Shown: positions 16,743 through 26,186, counted from the first letter of the stretch. The stretch is DNA of 64,000 bases from Streptomyces sp. CB01635 (GCF_002803065.1 NZ_NNBL01000019.1:1-64000), one strand, 5' to 3'. Numbers and translations are program-made. Notes: generated by a model from the letters alone, not told the origin.

Positions 16743-19700
16743 ATGAGAGACATGAACAGCAGGTGGCGCCCCTGGGTACGGCGTCCCAGGTCGCGGCCCG
16801 CCGCGGCCACCGCCGCCCTCGTGGCATTGCTGGCCGGACTGACCGTCGCCCCCGCCGCGGCCCGGGACCTCACTCCGGACACCGGACGGAGCGGCGCGGG
16901 CGCGCCGGGCGGGGCAACGCCGGCCCGAACGCCGATGGTCTCCCGACACCAGGTCACCCTCGTCACAGGCGACCGGGTCACGCTGGAGACGGACACCTCG
17001 GGGCGGCAGAGCGTCTCGGTCGAGCCCGCCAAGGGCCGCGAGCACATCATGTTCGTCAAGCGCCAGCAGGGGCACGACTGGACGGTGATACCCGCCGACG
17101 CCCTGCCGCTGCTCGCCGCGGGCCGCCTCGACAAGGCCCTGTTCAATGTGTCGGCCCTGGTCAAGGGCAAGTACGCCGAGCGGTCGAGCCTGCCGCTGAT
17201 CGTCCAGTACACGGGTGACGCGAGTTCCGCCAAGAGCCGGCTCACAGCCGCCGGGGCCGACGAGGTCCGACCCGTATCCGGCACCTCCTTCGCGGCGCTC
17301 AGCGAAAGCCGCAGGGACGCCCCCGCGTTCTGGGCGGGCATCGCCCCCGCCACGGCGGGTGCCAAGTCCTTCGGCGCGGGCGTGAGCCGGGTCTGGCTGG
17401 ACGGACACGCCAAGGTGCAGCTCGACAGCACGGCGCCGCTCATCGGAGCCCCCCACGCCTGGGAGCTGGGCTACAAGGGCGACGGGGTCAAGGTCGCGGT
17501 GCTCGACACCGGGTTCGACCCGAATCACCCGGACCTCAAGGGCCTGGTCGCCGAATCCGCGAACTTCACCGGCGAGCCGAACACCGACGACCTGAACGGC
17601 CACGGCACCCATGTGACCTCGACCATCGCCGGTTCCGGCGCGGCCTCCGACGGCCGGTACAAGGGCGTGGCACCCGGCGCGCAGGTCCTGTTCGGCAAGG
17701 TCTGCACGATGGACGGCAACTGCGACGACTCCGCCATCGTCGAGGGCCTGGCCTGGGCCGCCCAGCACGGCGCCAAGGTGATCAACCTCAGCCTGGGCGA
17801 CATCGACACCCCGGAGACCGACGCCATCGAGGCCGTGGTCGACACCGTCACCCGCGACTACGGCACCCTGGTCGTGGCGGCCGCGGGCAACAACGGCTCG
17901 GGGAGCAAGGTCTCCTCGCCCGCCTCCGCCGACCGGGCGCTGGCCGTCGGTGCCTCCGAGGCCGACGACGACCGCGCCGATTTCAGCTCGGTCGGTCCGC
18001 GCACGGGCGACTCCGGTCTCAAACCCGACACCATCGCCCCCGGCGTGAACGTCGTCGGCGCGATGGCGGGCGGCACCAACGCCGACGACGGCTACGTGGC
18101 GATGAGCGGCACCTCGATGGCCACGCCGCACGTTGCCGGATCGGCCGCGATCCTGTTCCAGCAGCACCCCGACTGGACTCCGGAGCAGGTCAAGCGCCAG
18201 CTGATGCACTCGGCGACCGGTGCCAAGGAGCACGGCGCCTACTTCCAGGGCGCCGGGCGCGTCGACGTCGCCCGGGCGGTCGACCAGGAGGTCTCCGCCG
18301 AGCCCACCGGACTCGACTTCGGGCTGGTCCGCTGGACCGACGGCAAGCGGCCGCCGGTGACCAAGACGATCACCTATCGCAACCCCGGCGCGGAGCCCCT
18401 CACCCTCCACGTGACGCAGCACGCGAGCACCGGCAGGCTGGACCGGCCCGCCCCCGAGGGGTTGTTCCAGCTCGGTGACGACACCGTCACCGTGCCCGCG
18501 CACGGTACGGCGGACGTCAGGTTCACCGTGACCCCGGAGGCCACGACGGCCTACGTGGCCTACAGCGGTGTGGTGACCGCGGCCACCGCGGACGGCAAGA
18601 TCTCGGTGCGCGTTCCCTTCGGCATGGACCTCGAGCAGCCGTCGCACGATCTCCGCATCACCCTGAAGGGCCGCTCGGGCGCCGCCCCCGACTACGCCGA
18701 CCTGCTCGTCAACTCCGCCGACGGCAGGACCTACGAGCAGGAACTGGTCGGCCAGGGCAGCACCGTGCTGCGGCTGCCGAACGACACCTACTCGGTGACC
18801 GGCTTCTTCTTCGACGGGGCGTTCACCGAGGCCACCGTGGTCGGCGTGCCGAAGGCCGTGATGACCACCGACCAGAAGGAGACCATCGACGCCCGGACGG
18901 CCAGGCCCGTCACCGTCTCGGCTCCGAGCCGCACCGCGCGCATCGCGTCGGCCGAGGTCGGCACCATCAGCCTGGGTGACCAGCTGCTCTCCGTCACCAT
19001 GGCGAACGCGATCGGCAGCGACCACATCGAGGGCGTGTACGCGACTCCGACGGCGCGGTTCAAGGACTCCAAGTTCACCTACCTGGTCAGCACCGTCTGG
19101 AACGAGCTCGCCGCCGACGGCGGGAACCCTTCGTCCGTGTACTACCTGAGCCGGCCGGTGCACGGCGCCATCCCGGCCGATCCCGGGTACCGTCCCCGCA
19201 AGTCGGAACTGGCCACGGTGAACACCACGTTCGCAGCCACCGCGCCCGGCACCACCGCTACCCGCATCGTCTGGATGTACGTCGACAACGTCCGGTTCGG
19301 CGGACAGTCGATGGAAGGACTGCCGGTTCCGAACCGGCGCGTCGACTACTTCTCGGCGGCCGAGGGCCTGCGGTGGCAGACGGCCTTCGACCAGAACAGC
19401 TTCCTGGATCCGAGCAAGACGGGGCAGAGCTATCTCAGTGCCCTGCACGGCTACAAGGCCGGAGCCAAGGTCGAGGAGCGTTGGAACGGCGGAGTCCAGG
19501 CCGTGGGTTTCTCGCCCGAGGGGATGAACACCTTCCGTGAGGGCGACGACATGTGGTACGCCTTCCAGTTCGCCGCCAACGGAGACCTCGACCTGGTGGG
19601 CGACACGACGACCGGCATGCCCACGGTGGAGCTGCGGCGCAATGGCGAACTGGTCCCCCACAGCTGGGGCTTGGCCCAGGTGCCGGCCGACGCCACCCCC

Positions 19701-20141
19701 GCCGACTACCGCCTGACGTTCGCGGTGGACCGTGACCGCGCTCCCAGCTCCGTCTCCACGAAGCTTCGGGCCGAGTGGCAGTTCCGGTCGCAGACCACGG
19801 CGACCCGCCAGGCGCTGCCGCTGTACGCGGTGCGCATGTCGCCGGAACTGGACGAGTGGAACCGTGCCAGGGCCGGACGCGCCCTCGACATCCCGGTCCT
19901 GATCCAGCGCACGGTCGGCGCCGCCGAGTCACCGATCCGCGCCGTCACCGTCGAGGTCTCCTACGACGAGGGCAGGACGTGGCAGTCCACCGCCGTCAAG
20001 GGGTCCGGCACGCACCGCACCGTGACCGTGGACAGCCCGCGCCGCGCCGCGGGCGGATCGGTCAGCCTGCGCACGTACGTCAAGGACGCGGCGGGCGACT
20101 CCTTCAAGCAGACCGTCATCAAGGCCTACCTGCTGAAATAG
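16743..20141 (+). CDS. Large secreted subtilisin-like serine protease (S8)
   Basis: An extracellular protease of 1132 residues. The signal peptide lies at about 1-42 (ending PAAARD) and a propeptide precedes the S8 catalytic domain. The triad is complete: Asp255 in VAVLDTGFD, His287 in NGHGTHVTS and Ser458 in SGTSMATPHVAGS, with oxyanion Asn in AAAGNNGSG. About 600 residues of beta-rich C-terminal domains follow, with no LPXTG or membrane anchor, so it is probably released. Two starts compete: ATG 16743 without a ribosome binding site, and ATG 16752 with TGAGAGA just before it. A 15-bp hairpin terminator follows. It converges on a TrmB/LuxR-type regulator gene. Confidence 0.92.
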   Translation: MRDMNSRWRPWVRRPRSRPAAATAALVALLAGLTVAPAAARDLTPDTGRSGAGAPGGATPARTPMVSRHQVTLVTGDRVTLETDTSGRQSVSVEPAKGREHIMFVKRQQGHDWTVIPADALPLLAAGRLDKALFNVSALVKGKYAERSSLPLIVQYTGDASSAKSRLTAAGADEVRPVSGTSFAALSESRRDAPAFWAGIAPATAGAKSFGAGVSRVWLDGHAKVQLDSTAPLIGAPHAWELGYKGDGVKVAVLDTGFDPNHPDLKGLVAESANFTGEPNTDDLNGHGTHVTSTIAGSGAASDGRYKGVAPGAQVLFGKVCTMDGNCDDSAIVEGLAWAAQHGAKVINLSLGDIDTPETDAIEAVVDTVTRDYGTLVVAAAGNNGSGSKVSSPASADRALAVGASEADDDRADFSSVGPRTGDSGLKPDTIAPGVNVVGAMAGGTNADDGYVAMSGTSMATPHVAGSAAILFQQHPDWTPEQVKRQLMHSATGAKEHGAYFQGAGRVDVARAVDQEVSAEPTGLDFGLVRWTDGKRPPVTKTITYRNPGAEPLTLHVTQHASTGRLDRPAPEGLFQLGDDTVTVPAHGTADVRFTVTPEATTAYVAYSGVVTAATADGKISVRVPFGMDLEQPSHDLRITLKGRSGAAPDYADLLVNSADGRTYEQELVGQGSTVLRLPNDTYSVTGFFFDGAFTEATVVGVPKAVMTTDQKETIDARTARPVTVSAPSRTARIASAEVGTISLGDQLLSVTMANAIGSDHIEGVYATPTARFKDSKFTYLVSTVWNELAADGGNPSSVYYLSRPVHGAIPADPGYRPRKSELATVNTTFAATAPGTTATRIVWMYVDNVRFGGQSMEGLPVPNRRVDYFSAAEGLRWQTAFDQNSFLDPSKTGQSYLSALHGYKAGAKVEERWNGGVQAVGFSPEGMNTFREGDDMWYAFQFAANGDLDLVGDTTTGMPTVELRRNGELVPHSWGLAQVPADATPADYRLTFAVDRDRAPSSVSTKLRAEWQFRSQTTATRQALPLYAVRMSPELDEWNRARAGRALDIPVLIQRTVGAAESPIRAVTVEVSYDEGRTWQSTAVKGSGTHRTVTVDSPRRAAGGSVSLRTYVKDAAGDSFKQTVIKAYLLK

Positions 20142-20155
20142 CGCCGACGGCACCG

Positions 20156-20189
20156 AGGGGCCCGCCGGATCCTTCCGGCGGGCCCCTCC
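20156..20189. terminator. Bidirectional hairpin terminator
   Basis: A perfect 15-bp GC-rich stem (20156-20170 with 20175-20189) with loop TCCT lies between the convergent subtilase and regulator genes. Confidence 0.85.
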
Positions 20190-20227
20190 GCTGTGCCCGG
20201 TGCGCGGTACGGCCGCGGCCGCGGTGC

Positions 20228-21226
20228 TCAGAGCCAGTCGCGGCGCGCCGCGTGCCAGCCCAGCTGCATGCGCGTGGCGACGCCCGCGAGGTTCATCAGG
20301 CCCTGGATGCGACGCTGGATGGTGCGCTTGCTCACGCGCAGCTGCCCGGCGATCGTCTCGTCCGTCATGCCGGCGACCATCAGGGACAGCAGGTGCCGGT
20401 CCTCCCCGGCCGGTGACGCCGCGTCCTCGGGACCGGCACCGCCGATTCCGCCCTCCTCGGTCACCCGCAGCGGGGCACCGACCTCCCAGTAGTGCTCGAA
20501 CAGGTCGACGAGCGCGTCCAGCATGCTGCTCGGCCGCACCAGCGCCGCCGTGAGGCTGCGAGGGCTGCCGGGCGCGTCCGCGGAGTTCAGCGGCAGGACG
20601 GCCACCGACCGGTCGGCGATCGCCATGCGCAGCGGCAGCCGCGGCACCGCGCGGGAGATCTCGCCGACGCGTACCCCGGCGACGACGTTGTCCACCGCGC
20701 TGGGGTCGTCGAAGTACTCCTGTTCGTACAGGGCCCGGTAGAGCACGCCACGGTTCAGCGCGTCGTACTCCTCCTGGTTGCTCTCCGGGGGCATGGCCAG
20801 GTACCGGGCCTTGACGAACCACAGCATCTCGTGACGCGCGCCGTCCTGAAGTTGGCGCAGGTGCTGCCGCAGCGCGGCCGCGCCGCTGATGATCTCGATC
20901 GCGTCGCACCCGCTCCAGGCCTGCGCGCTGCGGCGGTAGGTCTCCACCAGATCGTGGATGGCCGCCCGGGTCTGCTCCAGGGCGTCGGACTGGCGCTGCA
21001 GCCGCGGCACGAGGGCCGTCTCCGGGGGAATGGCCGAGTACCAGCCGGGACTGTCCTCCACCGCGGACGCCAGCCCCTTGTCCTCCAGGGCGAGCAGCAG
21101 GCGCCGGGCAGCCGGGACGCCGAGGTTCGAGCGGCCGGCGATCTCCTCGGCGGAGGCCGCCTCGGCGACGATCAGCAGGCGGTACATCTCGGCCTCGGCG
21201 GCCGTGAGACCCACGGGCTCCAGCAT
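20228..21226 (-). CDS. TrmB/LuxR-type transcriptional regulator
   Basis: A 332-residue regulator with two DNA-binding-like ends. The N-terminal winged helix of TrmB type (about 5-65, LTAAEAEMYRLLI, EEIAGRSNLGVPAARRLLLALEDKG) is followed by a central ligand- or dimer-type region and a C-terminal LuxR helix-turn-helix (GMTDETIAGQLRVSKRTIQRRIQGLM region). Such TrmB-LuxR regulators are common in Streptomyces and several flank protease or toxin genes, so control of the convergent subtilase is a reasonable inference. ATG 21226 is chosen over an upstream frame extension because GAGGGAAGGGAC lies just before it. Confidence 0.85.
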   Translation of the reverse strand: MLEPVGLTAAEAEMYRLLIVAEAASAEEIAGRSNLGVPAARRLLLALEDKGLASAVEDSPGWYSAIPPETALVPRLQRQSDALEQTRAAIHDLVETYRRSAQAWSGCDAIEIISGAAALRQHLRQLQDGARHEMLWFVKARYLAMPPESNQEEYDALNRGVLYRALYEQEYFDDPSAVDNVVAGVRVGEISRAVPRLPLRMAIADRSVAVLPLNSADAPGSPRSLTAALVRPSSMLDALVDLFEHYWEVGAPLRVTEEGGIGGAGPEDAASPAGEDRHLLSLMVAGMTDETIAGQLRVSKRTIQRRIQGLMNLAGVATRMQLGWHAARRDWL

Positions 21227-21422
21227 GCTGTCCCTTCCCTCACCGGCCGGCGCGTGCGGGTCCGTGCTCGCCGGCCGAATGCAGGGTCTCACTGTCGCTG
21301 CGGGCGACCCACAGGGCCCCGCGAGTGTCAGGAGGCGGCGGTGATGCCCACCGCCGCCTGTCCGCCACCCGAGCGCAGGATGATGTCGTAGCGACTACTG
21401 GCCGCCTGCCACAACTCCGCAA

Positions 21423-21640
21423 GATCTTCCGATACGCCGGGACCGCCGGACTCGCCACCGAGCCTTTGGCATCTGGCTGTTGATCGGGCTTGGGCTTCTG
21501 GAGATCTCACGTGGACTGCCGCGGTTGCTCTCGGCGCCCTTCGCGGCATGCGTGATCTGCGATGTGCTGGGGTTTGCGCTGTTGTTCGCCTCTGTAGTGC
21601 TCGGTATCCGCACGGAAGTCAGGCGCAGGGTCGGCGAACC
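21423..21640 (+). pseudogene. Possible remnant of a membrane-protein gene
   Basis: One forward frame reads as two hydrophobic segments (GIWLLIGLGLLEI and VICDVLGFALLFASVVLGI) followed by a basic stretch RTEVRRRVGE, typical of a small membrane protein. It lacks a credible start codon and ribosome binding site, and the frame runs on into tRNA-Ser, so any gene is truncated. Otherwise 21227-21760 shows no gene. Confidence 0.2.
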
Positions 21641-21760
21641 CGCGTGCCCCTCCCGTGCCCGACAGACCGGGGGGCTCACGGGGAATCGCGGTCACCGGCA
21701 GGCACCGTGCATGACGAAGGCCCCCGACCGATATTGCTGGTCAGGGGCCTTCAACCTGCG

Positions 21761-21845
21761 CGGTGGGTGTGGGATTTGAACCCACGGTGACTCGCGCCAC
21801 GACGGTTTTCAAGACCGTTCCCTTAGGCCGCTCGGGCAACCCACC
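21761..21845 (-). tRNA. tRNA-Ser (anticodon TGA)
   Basis: A class II tRNA on the minus strand. The acceptor GGTGGGT pairs with ACCCACC and the discriminator is G. The anticodon stem ACGGT/ACCGT encloses CTTGAAA, so the anticodon is TGA. It has a long variable arm and the T loop GTTCAAATC. Its 3' 60 nt are duplicated imperfectly at 16292-16351. Confidence 0.95.
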
Positions 21846-21906
21846 CTCGCTCCGCCGGCGACCGGCGGAGCGAGGACCAGGGTAGCGGGTTCGGCCGGGA
21901 GTTCGG

Positions 21907-23412
21907 TCAGCTGTCGCCCTTGCGCTCACCGAGGACCACGTCGACCGTGTGCTCCGCGCCGCCGCGCTTGTACGTGATCTTGACCGTGTCGCCCGGCTTG
22001 TGCGTCCAGATCTGGCCGATCAGGGTCGGACCGCTGTCGATCACCGAGTCGTCGAGCTTGGTGATGACATCGCCGGGCTTCAGGCCGGCCTTGTCCGCCG
22101 GACCGTTCGCCGTGACCGCGGACGAGCCGCCCGCACCCTGCTCGGTGATCTTCGCGCCGTCACCCTGCTCGTCCAGCGCGACCGAGGCACCGATCACCGG
22201 ATAGACCGGCTCGCCCGTCTTGATGAGCTGCTTGGCGACATTCCGCGCCTGGTTGATCGGGATGGCGAAACCGAGGCCGACGGAACCCGACTGACCGGAG
22301 CCTCCGATACCGCCGCTGCTCGCGGGCTGGATCGCCGAGTTGATGCCGATGACCGCGCCCCGCGCGTCGAGCAGCGGACCGCCGGAGTTGCCCGGGTTGA
22401 TCGAGGCATCGGTCTGCAGCGCGTTCATGTACGACGCCTTGCTGCTGCCCGAGCTGTCGCTGGACGCCACCGGGCGGTTCTTCGCCGAGACGATGCCCGT
22501 GGTCACTGTGTTCGACAGGCCGAAGGGCGCGCCGATCGCGATGGTCGCGTCACCGACGGCGACCTTGTCCGAGTTGGCGAGCTGCAGCGGCTTCAGGTTC
22601 GACGGGGCGTTCTTCAGCTTGATGACCGCGACGTCGTAGCCCTGGGCGCGGCCGATCACCTCGGCGTCGTACTTCTTGCCGTTCGAGAACGTGGCCGAAA
22701 GCTTTCCTCCGTCGGCGGCGGAGGCCACCACGTGGTTGTTGGTGAGTATGTGGCCCTGCGTGTCGTAGACGAAGCCGCTGCCGGTGCCGCCCTCGCCGTC
22801 GCTGCCCTCGGCCTCGATGGTGACGGTGCTCGGCAGCGCGTTCGCCGCAATGCCGGCGACCGAGGCCGCGTCACGCTTGAAGCCCGCCGGGTTGTCCGAG
22901 GCGGAGACCGTCGTCGAATCCGCGCCACCGTCGTCGTTGCGCTCGGCCGCCCAGTAGCCGATGCCACCGCCGACACCGCCCGCGATCAGGGCCGCCGCGA
23001 CCACCGCGGCCAGCAGACCGCCACGCCGACGGCCCGGTGTGGGCTCCGGAGCCTGGTAGGAGGCGCCCCAGGGGTGGTGACCCCCGCCGCCGCCGTCCCC
23101 GTACGGCGGAACGGCGGGCGGCGGAGGCGGCCAGCCACCCGAGGCCGCGTGCGCGGCCTCGTCCTGCCCGCCGGGTCCCGGCGCAGCCCCCGAGGCCGCG
23201 CCGAGTCCCGGTGCAGCCCCCGAGGCCGCGCCGGGACCCTCGTGCGCCCCCGGCGCCGCGCCCTCGACCGGCGGGATCACCGCAGTGGGCGCGTCGGCGG
23301 GCTCCGGAGGTGGTGCGGAACCGGCGGGTGCGGGAGTAGCGGGAGATTCCACCGGCACGGGAGGTGCGGACGGGGCCGGGGGTACTGAAGTGCCCTCGTT
23401 CTCGGTGCTCAC
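21907..23412 (-). CDS. HtrA/DegP-like membrane-anchored trypsin-type protease with PDZ domain
   Basis: A 501-residue surface protease. A cytoplasmic Pro/Ala/Gly-rich disordered region (1-127) precedes RRR and one transmembrane helix (about 131-153). The trypsin-like domain (about 180-370) has His227 in TNNHVVAS, Asp260 in YDVAVIKLK and Ser343 in NPGNSGGPL. A C-terminal PDZ domain (about 400-495) includes GPADKAGLKPGDVI. HtrA proteins degrade or refold damaged exported proteins. The GTG start has GAGGAG about 8 nt upstream. A disordered N-terminus ahead of the anchor is usual for actinobacterial HtrA proteins. The 501 residues match the usual size. Confidence 0.92.
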   Translation of the reverse strand: MSTENEGTSVPPAPSAPPVPVESPATPAPAGSAPPPEPADAPTAVIPPVEGAAPGAHEGPGAASGAAPGLGAASGAAPGPGGQDEAAHAASGGWPPPPPAVPPYGDGGGGGHHPWGASYQAPEPTPGRRRGGLLAAVVAAALIAGGVGGGIGYWAAERNDDGGADSTTVSASDNPAGFKRDAASVAGIAANALPSTVTIEAEGSDGEGGTGSGFVYDTQGHILTNNHVVASAADGGKLSATFSNGKKYDAEVIGRAQGYDVAVIKLKNAPSNLKPLQLANSDKVAVGDATIAIGAPFGLSNTVTTGIVSAKNRPVASSDSSGSSKASYMNALQTDASINPGNSGGPLLDARGAVIGINSAIQPASSGGIGGSGQSGSVGLGFAIPINQARNVAKQLIKTGEPVYPVIGASVALDEQGDGAKITEQGAGGSSAVTANGPADKAGLKPGDVITKLDDSVIDSGPTLIGQIWTHKPGDTVKITYKRGGAEHTVDVVLGERKGDS

Positions 23413-23602
23413 AGCTCTTCTCCTCGATCCACGGCTGTACCAGCTGATTCCATCGGCATTGCTGTTTGTATGCGGTCAGCTTTTCCCACGGGACGTCAGG
23501 GCACCATAAGGCGTTCCTGTGTGTCCGGTGCCATCCTTTACGCCGGGCGAAACGGACGCATCCCCTGGGCGGCCCTGCGCCTCGCGATGGCACCATGACG
23601 CG

Positions 23603-24418
23603 GTGACCCTCGCACGACAGCAGCAGATCCAGGTCGTCGCCCACCGCGGAGCCTCCGACGAGGCTCCCGAGCACACGCTGGCCGCGTACAGAAGGGCCAT
23701 CCAGGACGGTGCCGATGCCCTCGAATGCGATGTACGGCTCACCGCGGACGGCCATCTCGTCTGCGTGCACGACCGCCGCGTCAACCGTACGTCGAATGGA
23801 CGCGGTGCGGTATCGGCCCTGGAACTGGCGGATCTCGCCGCACTCGACTTCGGCTCCTGGAAGAACAGCGAGGCCGGCCGCACCAGCACGGAGGGCCCGG
23901 ACTGGGAGGACACCTCCGTCCTGACCCTGGAGCGCCTGCTCGAACTGGTCGCCGACGCGGGCCGCCGCGTGGAGCTCGCCATCGAGACCAAACACCCCAC
24001 CCGCTGGGCCGGCCAGGTCGAGGAACGCCTGCTGATGCTCCTCAAGCGGTTCGGCCTCGACGCCCCCACCGGAGCGCCGGACACGCCGTCCCCGGTGCGC
24101 GTCATGAGCTTCTCGGCCCGCTCCCTGCACCGCGTGCAGGTAGCGTCCCCCCACCTGCCGACGGTCTACCTGATGCAGTTCGTCTCGCCCCGCCACCGCG
24201 ACGGCCGCCTCCCCAAGGGGGTATCGATCGCGGGCCCGGGCATCCGGATCGTGCGCAGCCACCCCGGGTACGTGGAGAAGCTCAAGCGGGCGGGCCACCA
24301 GGTGCACGTGTGGACGGTCAACGAGCCGGAGGATGTCGACCTGTGTGTCGGCCTCGGCGTCGACGCGATCATCACCAACCGTCCCCGCGCGGTTCTGCGT
24401 CAGCTCGGAAGAGGCTAA
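23603..24418 (+). CDS. Glycerophosphodiester phosphodiesterase
   Basis: A GDPD-family TIM-barrel enzyme of 271 residues that hydrolyses glycerophosphodiesters to glycerol-3-phosphate and an alcohol. The catalytic His-Arg-Gly start is VVAHRGASDEAPEHT, followed by ECDVRLTADGHLVCVHDR with the metal-binding Glu/Asp and second His. Further signatures are VELAIETKHP and VHVWTVNEPEDVD near the end. No signal peptide, so it is probably cytosolic. GTG 23603 is chosen because the longer open frame upstream is unlike the family. There is no ribosome binding site there, so the transcript may be leaderless. Confidence 0.9.
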   Translation: MTLARQQQIQVVAHRGASDEAPEHTLAAYRRAIQDGADALECDVRLTADGHLVCVHDRRVNRTSNGRGAVSALELADLAALDFGSWKNSEAGRTSTEGPDWEDTSVLTLERLLELVADAGRRVELAIETKHPTRWAGQVEERLLMLLKRFGLDAPTGAPDTPSPVRVMSFSARSLHRVQVASPHLPTVYLMQFVSPRHRDGRLPKGVSIAGPGIRIVRSHPGYVEKLKRAGHQVHVWTVNEPEDVDLCVGLGVDAIITNRPRAVLRQLGRG

Positions 24419-24567
24419 ATCCGGCCACTTCCCTCACAGGGAGTGCTCCGGCGCGTTCGCTCCGTATTCGATCGTTACGAGTGCGTCACTGAGCGTGGAT
24501 TGGCCGGTTTCCGGTCCAGTCCATTGGGGCATCCACACCGTGGCGTGGGGCAAAGGAGGTCTCGGGG

Positions 24568-25119
24568 GTGGCGTTGGTGGTGGCACAGGAGGTGCCCACG
24601 TCGTCGAGCATGGCCGTACCCCATGGCCCTGCGGGCGTGGGCGAAGCACGACACCGGATGCGTGATCAGCTGCGCGTCGGCGGGGTCTCGGAAGCGGTCA
24701 TCGACGATGCCGTACTGATCCTGTCCGAACTGCTGAGCAACGCCTGCCGGCACGGCAGGCCGCTGGGCGACGACATGGCCGGGGACGGCGACGTCCGGGC
24801 CGCTTGGAGGGTCGACACGCGGGGCTGTCTCACCGTCGAGGTGACGGACGGTGGTGGTCCGACCCGCCCGGTTCCGGCCACGCCCTCGGTCACCGCGCAC
24901 GGCGGCCGCGGGCTCAACATCATCTCGGCTCTTGCCGACGACTGGGGCGTACGTGACGACGCCCCCGGTGAAGTCACCGTCTGGGTGGTCGTGCAGAAGG
25001 ACGTGCGCTCCGAAAGCGAAGCACAGGCGCAGGGCACTTTCGCTACGCGCGTGGCGAGCCGCGCGCCCGCGAGCATGTCCGACCTCGATTTCGCGGACGC
25101 CTTCGACGACTTGGGCTGA
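24568..25119 (+). CDS. RsbW-like HATPase (anti-sigma factor type regulatory ATPase)
   Basis: A 183-residue stand-alone GHKL ATPase of the serine-kinase/anti-sigma type. The N box is VLILSELLSNACRHG, the G1 box TDGGGP, and the G2 box GGRGLNIISAL. Such proteins in Streptomyces bind sigma factors or phosphorylate STAS-domain anti-antagonists; neither partner gene is adjacent. AAGGAGGT lies 7 nt before the GTG start, an ideal ribosome binding site. The C-terminal 45 residues (SESEAQAQGTF to DDLG) are an acidic extension outside the ATPase fold. Confidence 0.85.
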   Translation: MALVVAQEVPTSSSMAVPHGPAGVGEARHRMRDQLRVGGVSEAVIDDAVLILSELLSNACRHGRPLGDDMAGDGDVRAAWRVDTRGCLTVEVTDGGGPTRPVPATPSVTAHGGRGLNIISALADDWGVRDDAPGEVTVWVVVQKDVRSESEAQAQGTFATRVASRAPASMSDLDFADAFDDLG

Positions 25120-25223
25120 ATCCCGCTCCGGCCCGACGACCCGGCCTGATCCCCGCCCCCGACCGTACAAGGGGCTAGGCTCGCGCCCGTACGTACGAGA
25201 GCCGTAACCGGGAGACACCCAAG

Positions 25224-26186
25224 ATGGCCAAGAAGCGCCCCCAGACCAAGGGCAAGTCGCACGTCAGCAGCGGGGAGATCCCGGTCGTCGGCGCCCGTGA
25301 GCCCTGCCCCTGCGGGAGTGGCCGCCGCTACAAGGCCTGCCACGGCCGCGCCGCCGCGCACGCGGTGACCGAGCTGGTGCAGCGCCCGTTCGACGGTCTC
25401 GTGGGAGAGGGTGACTGGATCGCGCTGCGCGAGCTGGTGCCCGCAGCGACGGTGCCGCTCACCCTCAAGGAGAGCCTGCCGGACGGCGTTCCCTCCGTGA
25501 CGCTCGCGACGGTGCTTCCGATGGCGTGGCCCGCGCTGCGCCGCGACGACGGCTCGGTCCTGATCGGCCTGCAGAACGACACCTCGTCCGGCGACCTGAG
25601 CCGCGACCTCGCCGACACCCTTCAGCGCGCGCTCACCGCCGAGCCCGGTACGCCGGTGCAGGCGCGCCGCGCACCCGCCGACGGCCCGCGTCTGCAGGAC
25701 CTGCTCGACCCCGAGGCCGCCTTCGAGCCGGTCGTGCACACGGGATTCGAGTTCTGGGTGCCCGACTCGGAGAACGCGAGCCCGGAGGTCTCCGCCTCCC
25801 TGGAGCGCGCCAACGCGGCCGCCATCCCGACCGTGAAGCTGTCAGGTGTCGAAGGCGCCTACTGGTGCGAGACGCCCGAAAAGAACCACCTGCGCTGGGT
25901 CATGCCGCACCCCGAGGAGCAGCTGCTCGACGCGCTCGCCCGGCTGCACGCGGCCGGCACGTCCTCGCTCGGCGAGGGCACGCGCCTGGTCGGCTCGTTC
26001 CGGGCGCACGGCCTGACCGTTCCGGTCTGGGACCTGCCCACCGGGGTCAGTGCCGAGGATGTCGAGAAGCCGGCCGCCGAGTTCGCCGAGCGGCTCGCCG
26101 CGGCCCTCGCCTCCGAGGCGCCGCTGACCGTCGAAGAGCGCCGGGCACGCGGCGGCCTCACCAATCGACAGGTGACGCTCAGCTGA
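25224..26186 (+). CDS. DUF5926 family protein with N-terminal SEC-C zinc motif
   Basis: A conserved actinobacterial protein of 320 residues and unknown role. The N-terminus MAKKRPQTKGK is basic. A SEC-C metal-binding motif follows at about residues 28-41 (PCPCGSGRRYKACHG), and the remaining 270 residues match no enzyme I recognise. SEC-C motifs bind zinc and often mark proteins that contact nucleic acid or ribosome-associated factors, but that is family-level expectation only. The ATG has GGGAGA about 9 nt upstream. A small hairpin (26182-26199) overlaps the stop codon. Confidence 0.8.
   Translation: MAKKRPQTKGKSHVSSGEIPVVGAREPCPCGSGRRYKACHGRAAAHAVTELVQRPFDGLVGEGDWIALRELVPAATVPLTLKESLPDGVPSVTLATVLPMAWPALRRDDGSVLIGLQNDTSSGDLSRDLADTLQRALTAEPGTPVQARRAPADGPRLQDLLDPEAAFEPVVHTGFEFWVPDSENASPEVSASLERANAAAIPTVKLSGVEGAYWCETPEKNHLRWVMPHPEEQLLDALARLHAAGTSSLGEGTRLVGSFRAHGLTVPVWDLPTGVSAEDVEKPAAEFAERLAAALASEAPLTVEERRARGGLTNRQVTLS

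Larger units (their letters stand above)
16292..21845. mobile_element. Probable old genomic island at tRNA-Ser(TGA)
   Basis: The stretch lies between the truncated tRNA-Ser copy (16292-16351) and the intact tRNA-Ser (21761-21845), arranged as direct repeats. It carries a secreted subtilase and a convergent regulator. No integrase, excisionase or replication gene is recognisable. The region 16352-16742 shows no supported gene, and 21227-21760 holds only a possible membrane-protein remnant. The 8% divergence between the repeats argues for an old, immobile insertion. Confidence 0.5.

Noticed and set aside
18404..18415. Other CACGTG hexamers (for example 18409, 24306, 33351, 53539) as parS sites
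   Set aside because: The flanks do not match GTTTC/GAAAC; only the bare hexamer is shared.
16647..19661. A roughly 1000-codon open frame antisense to the subtilase gene
   Set aside because: It mirrors the GC3 pattern of the real gene, has low-complexity Gly/Val/Arg composition, no motif and no ribosome binding site.
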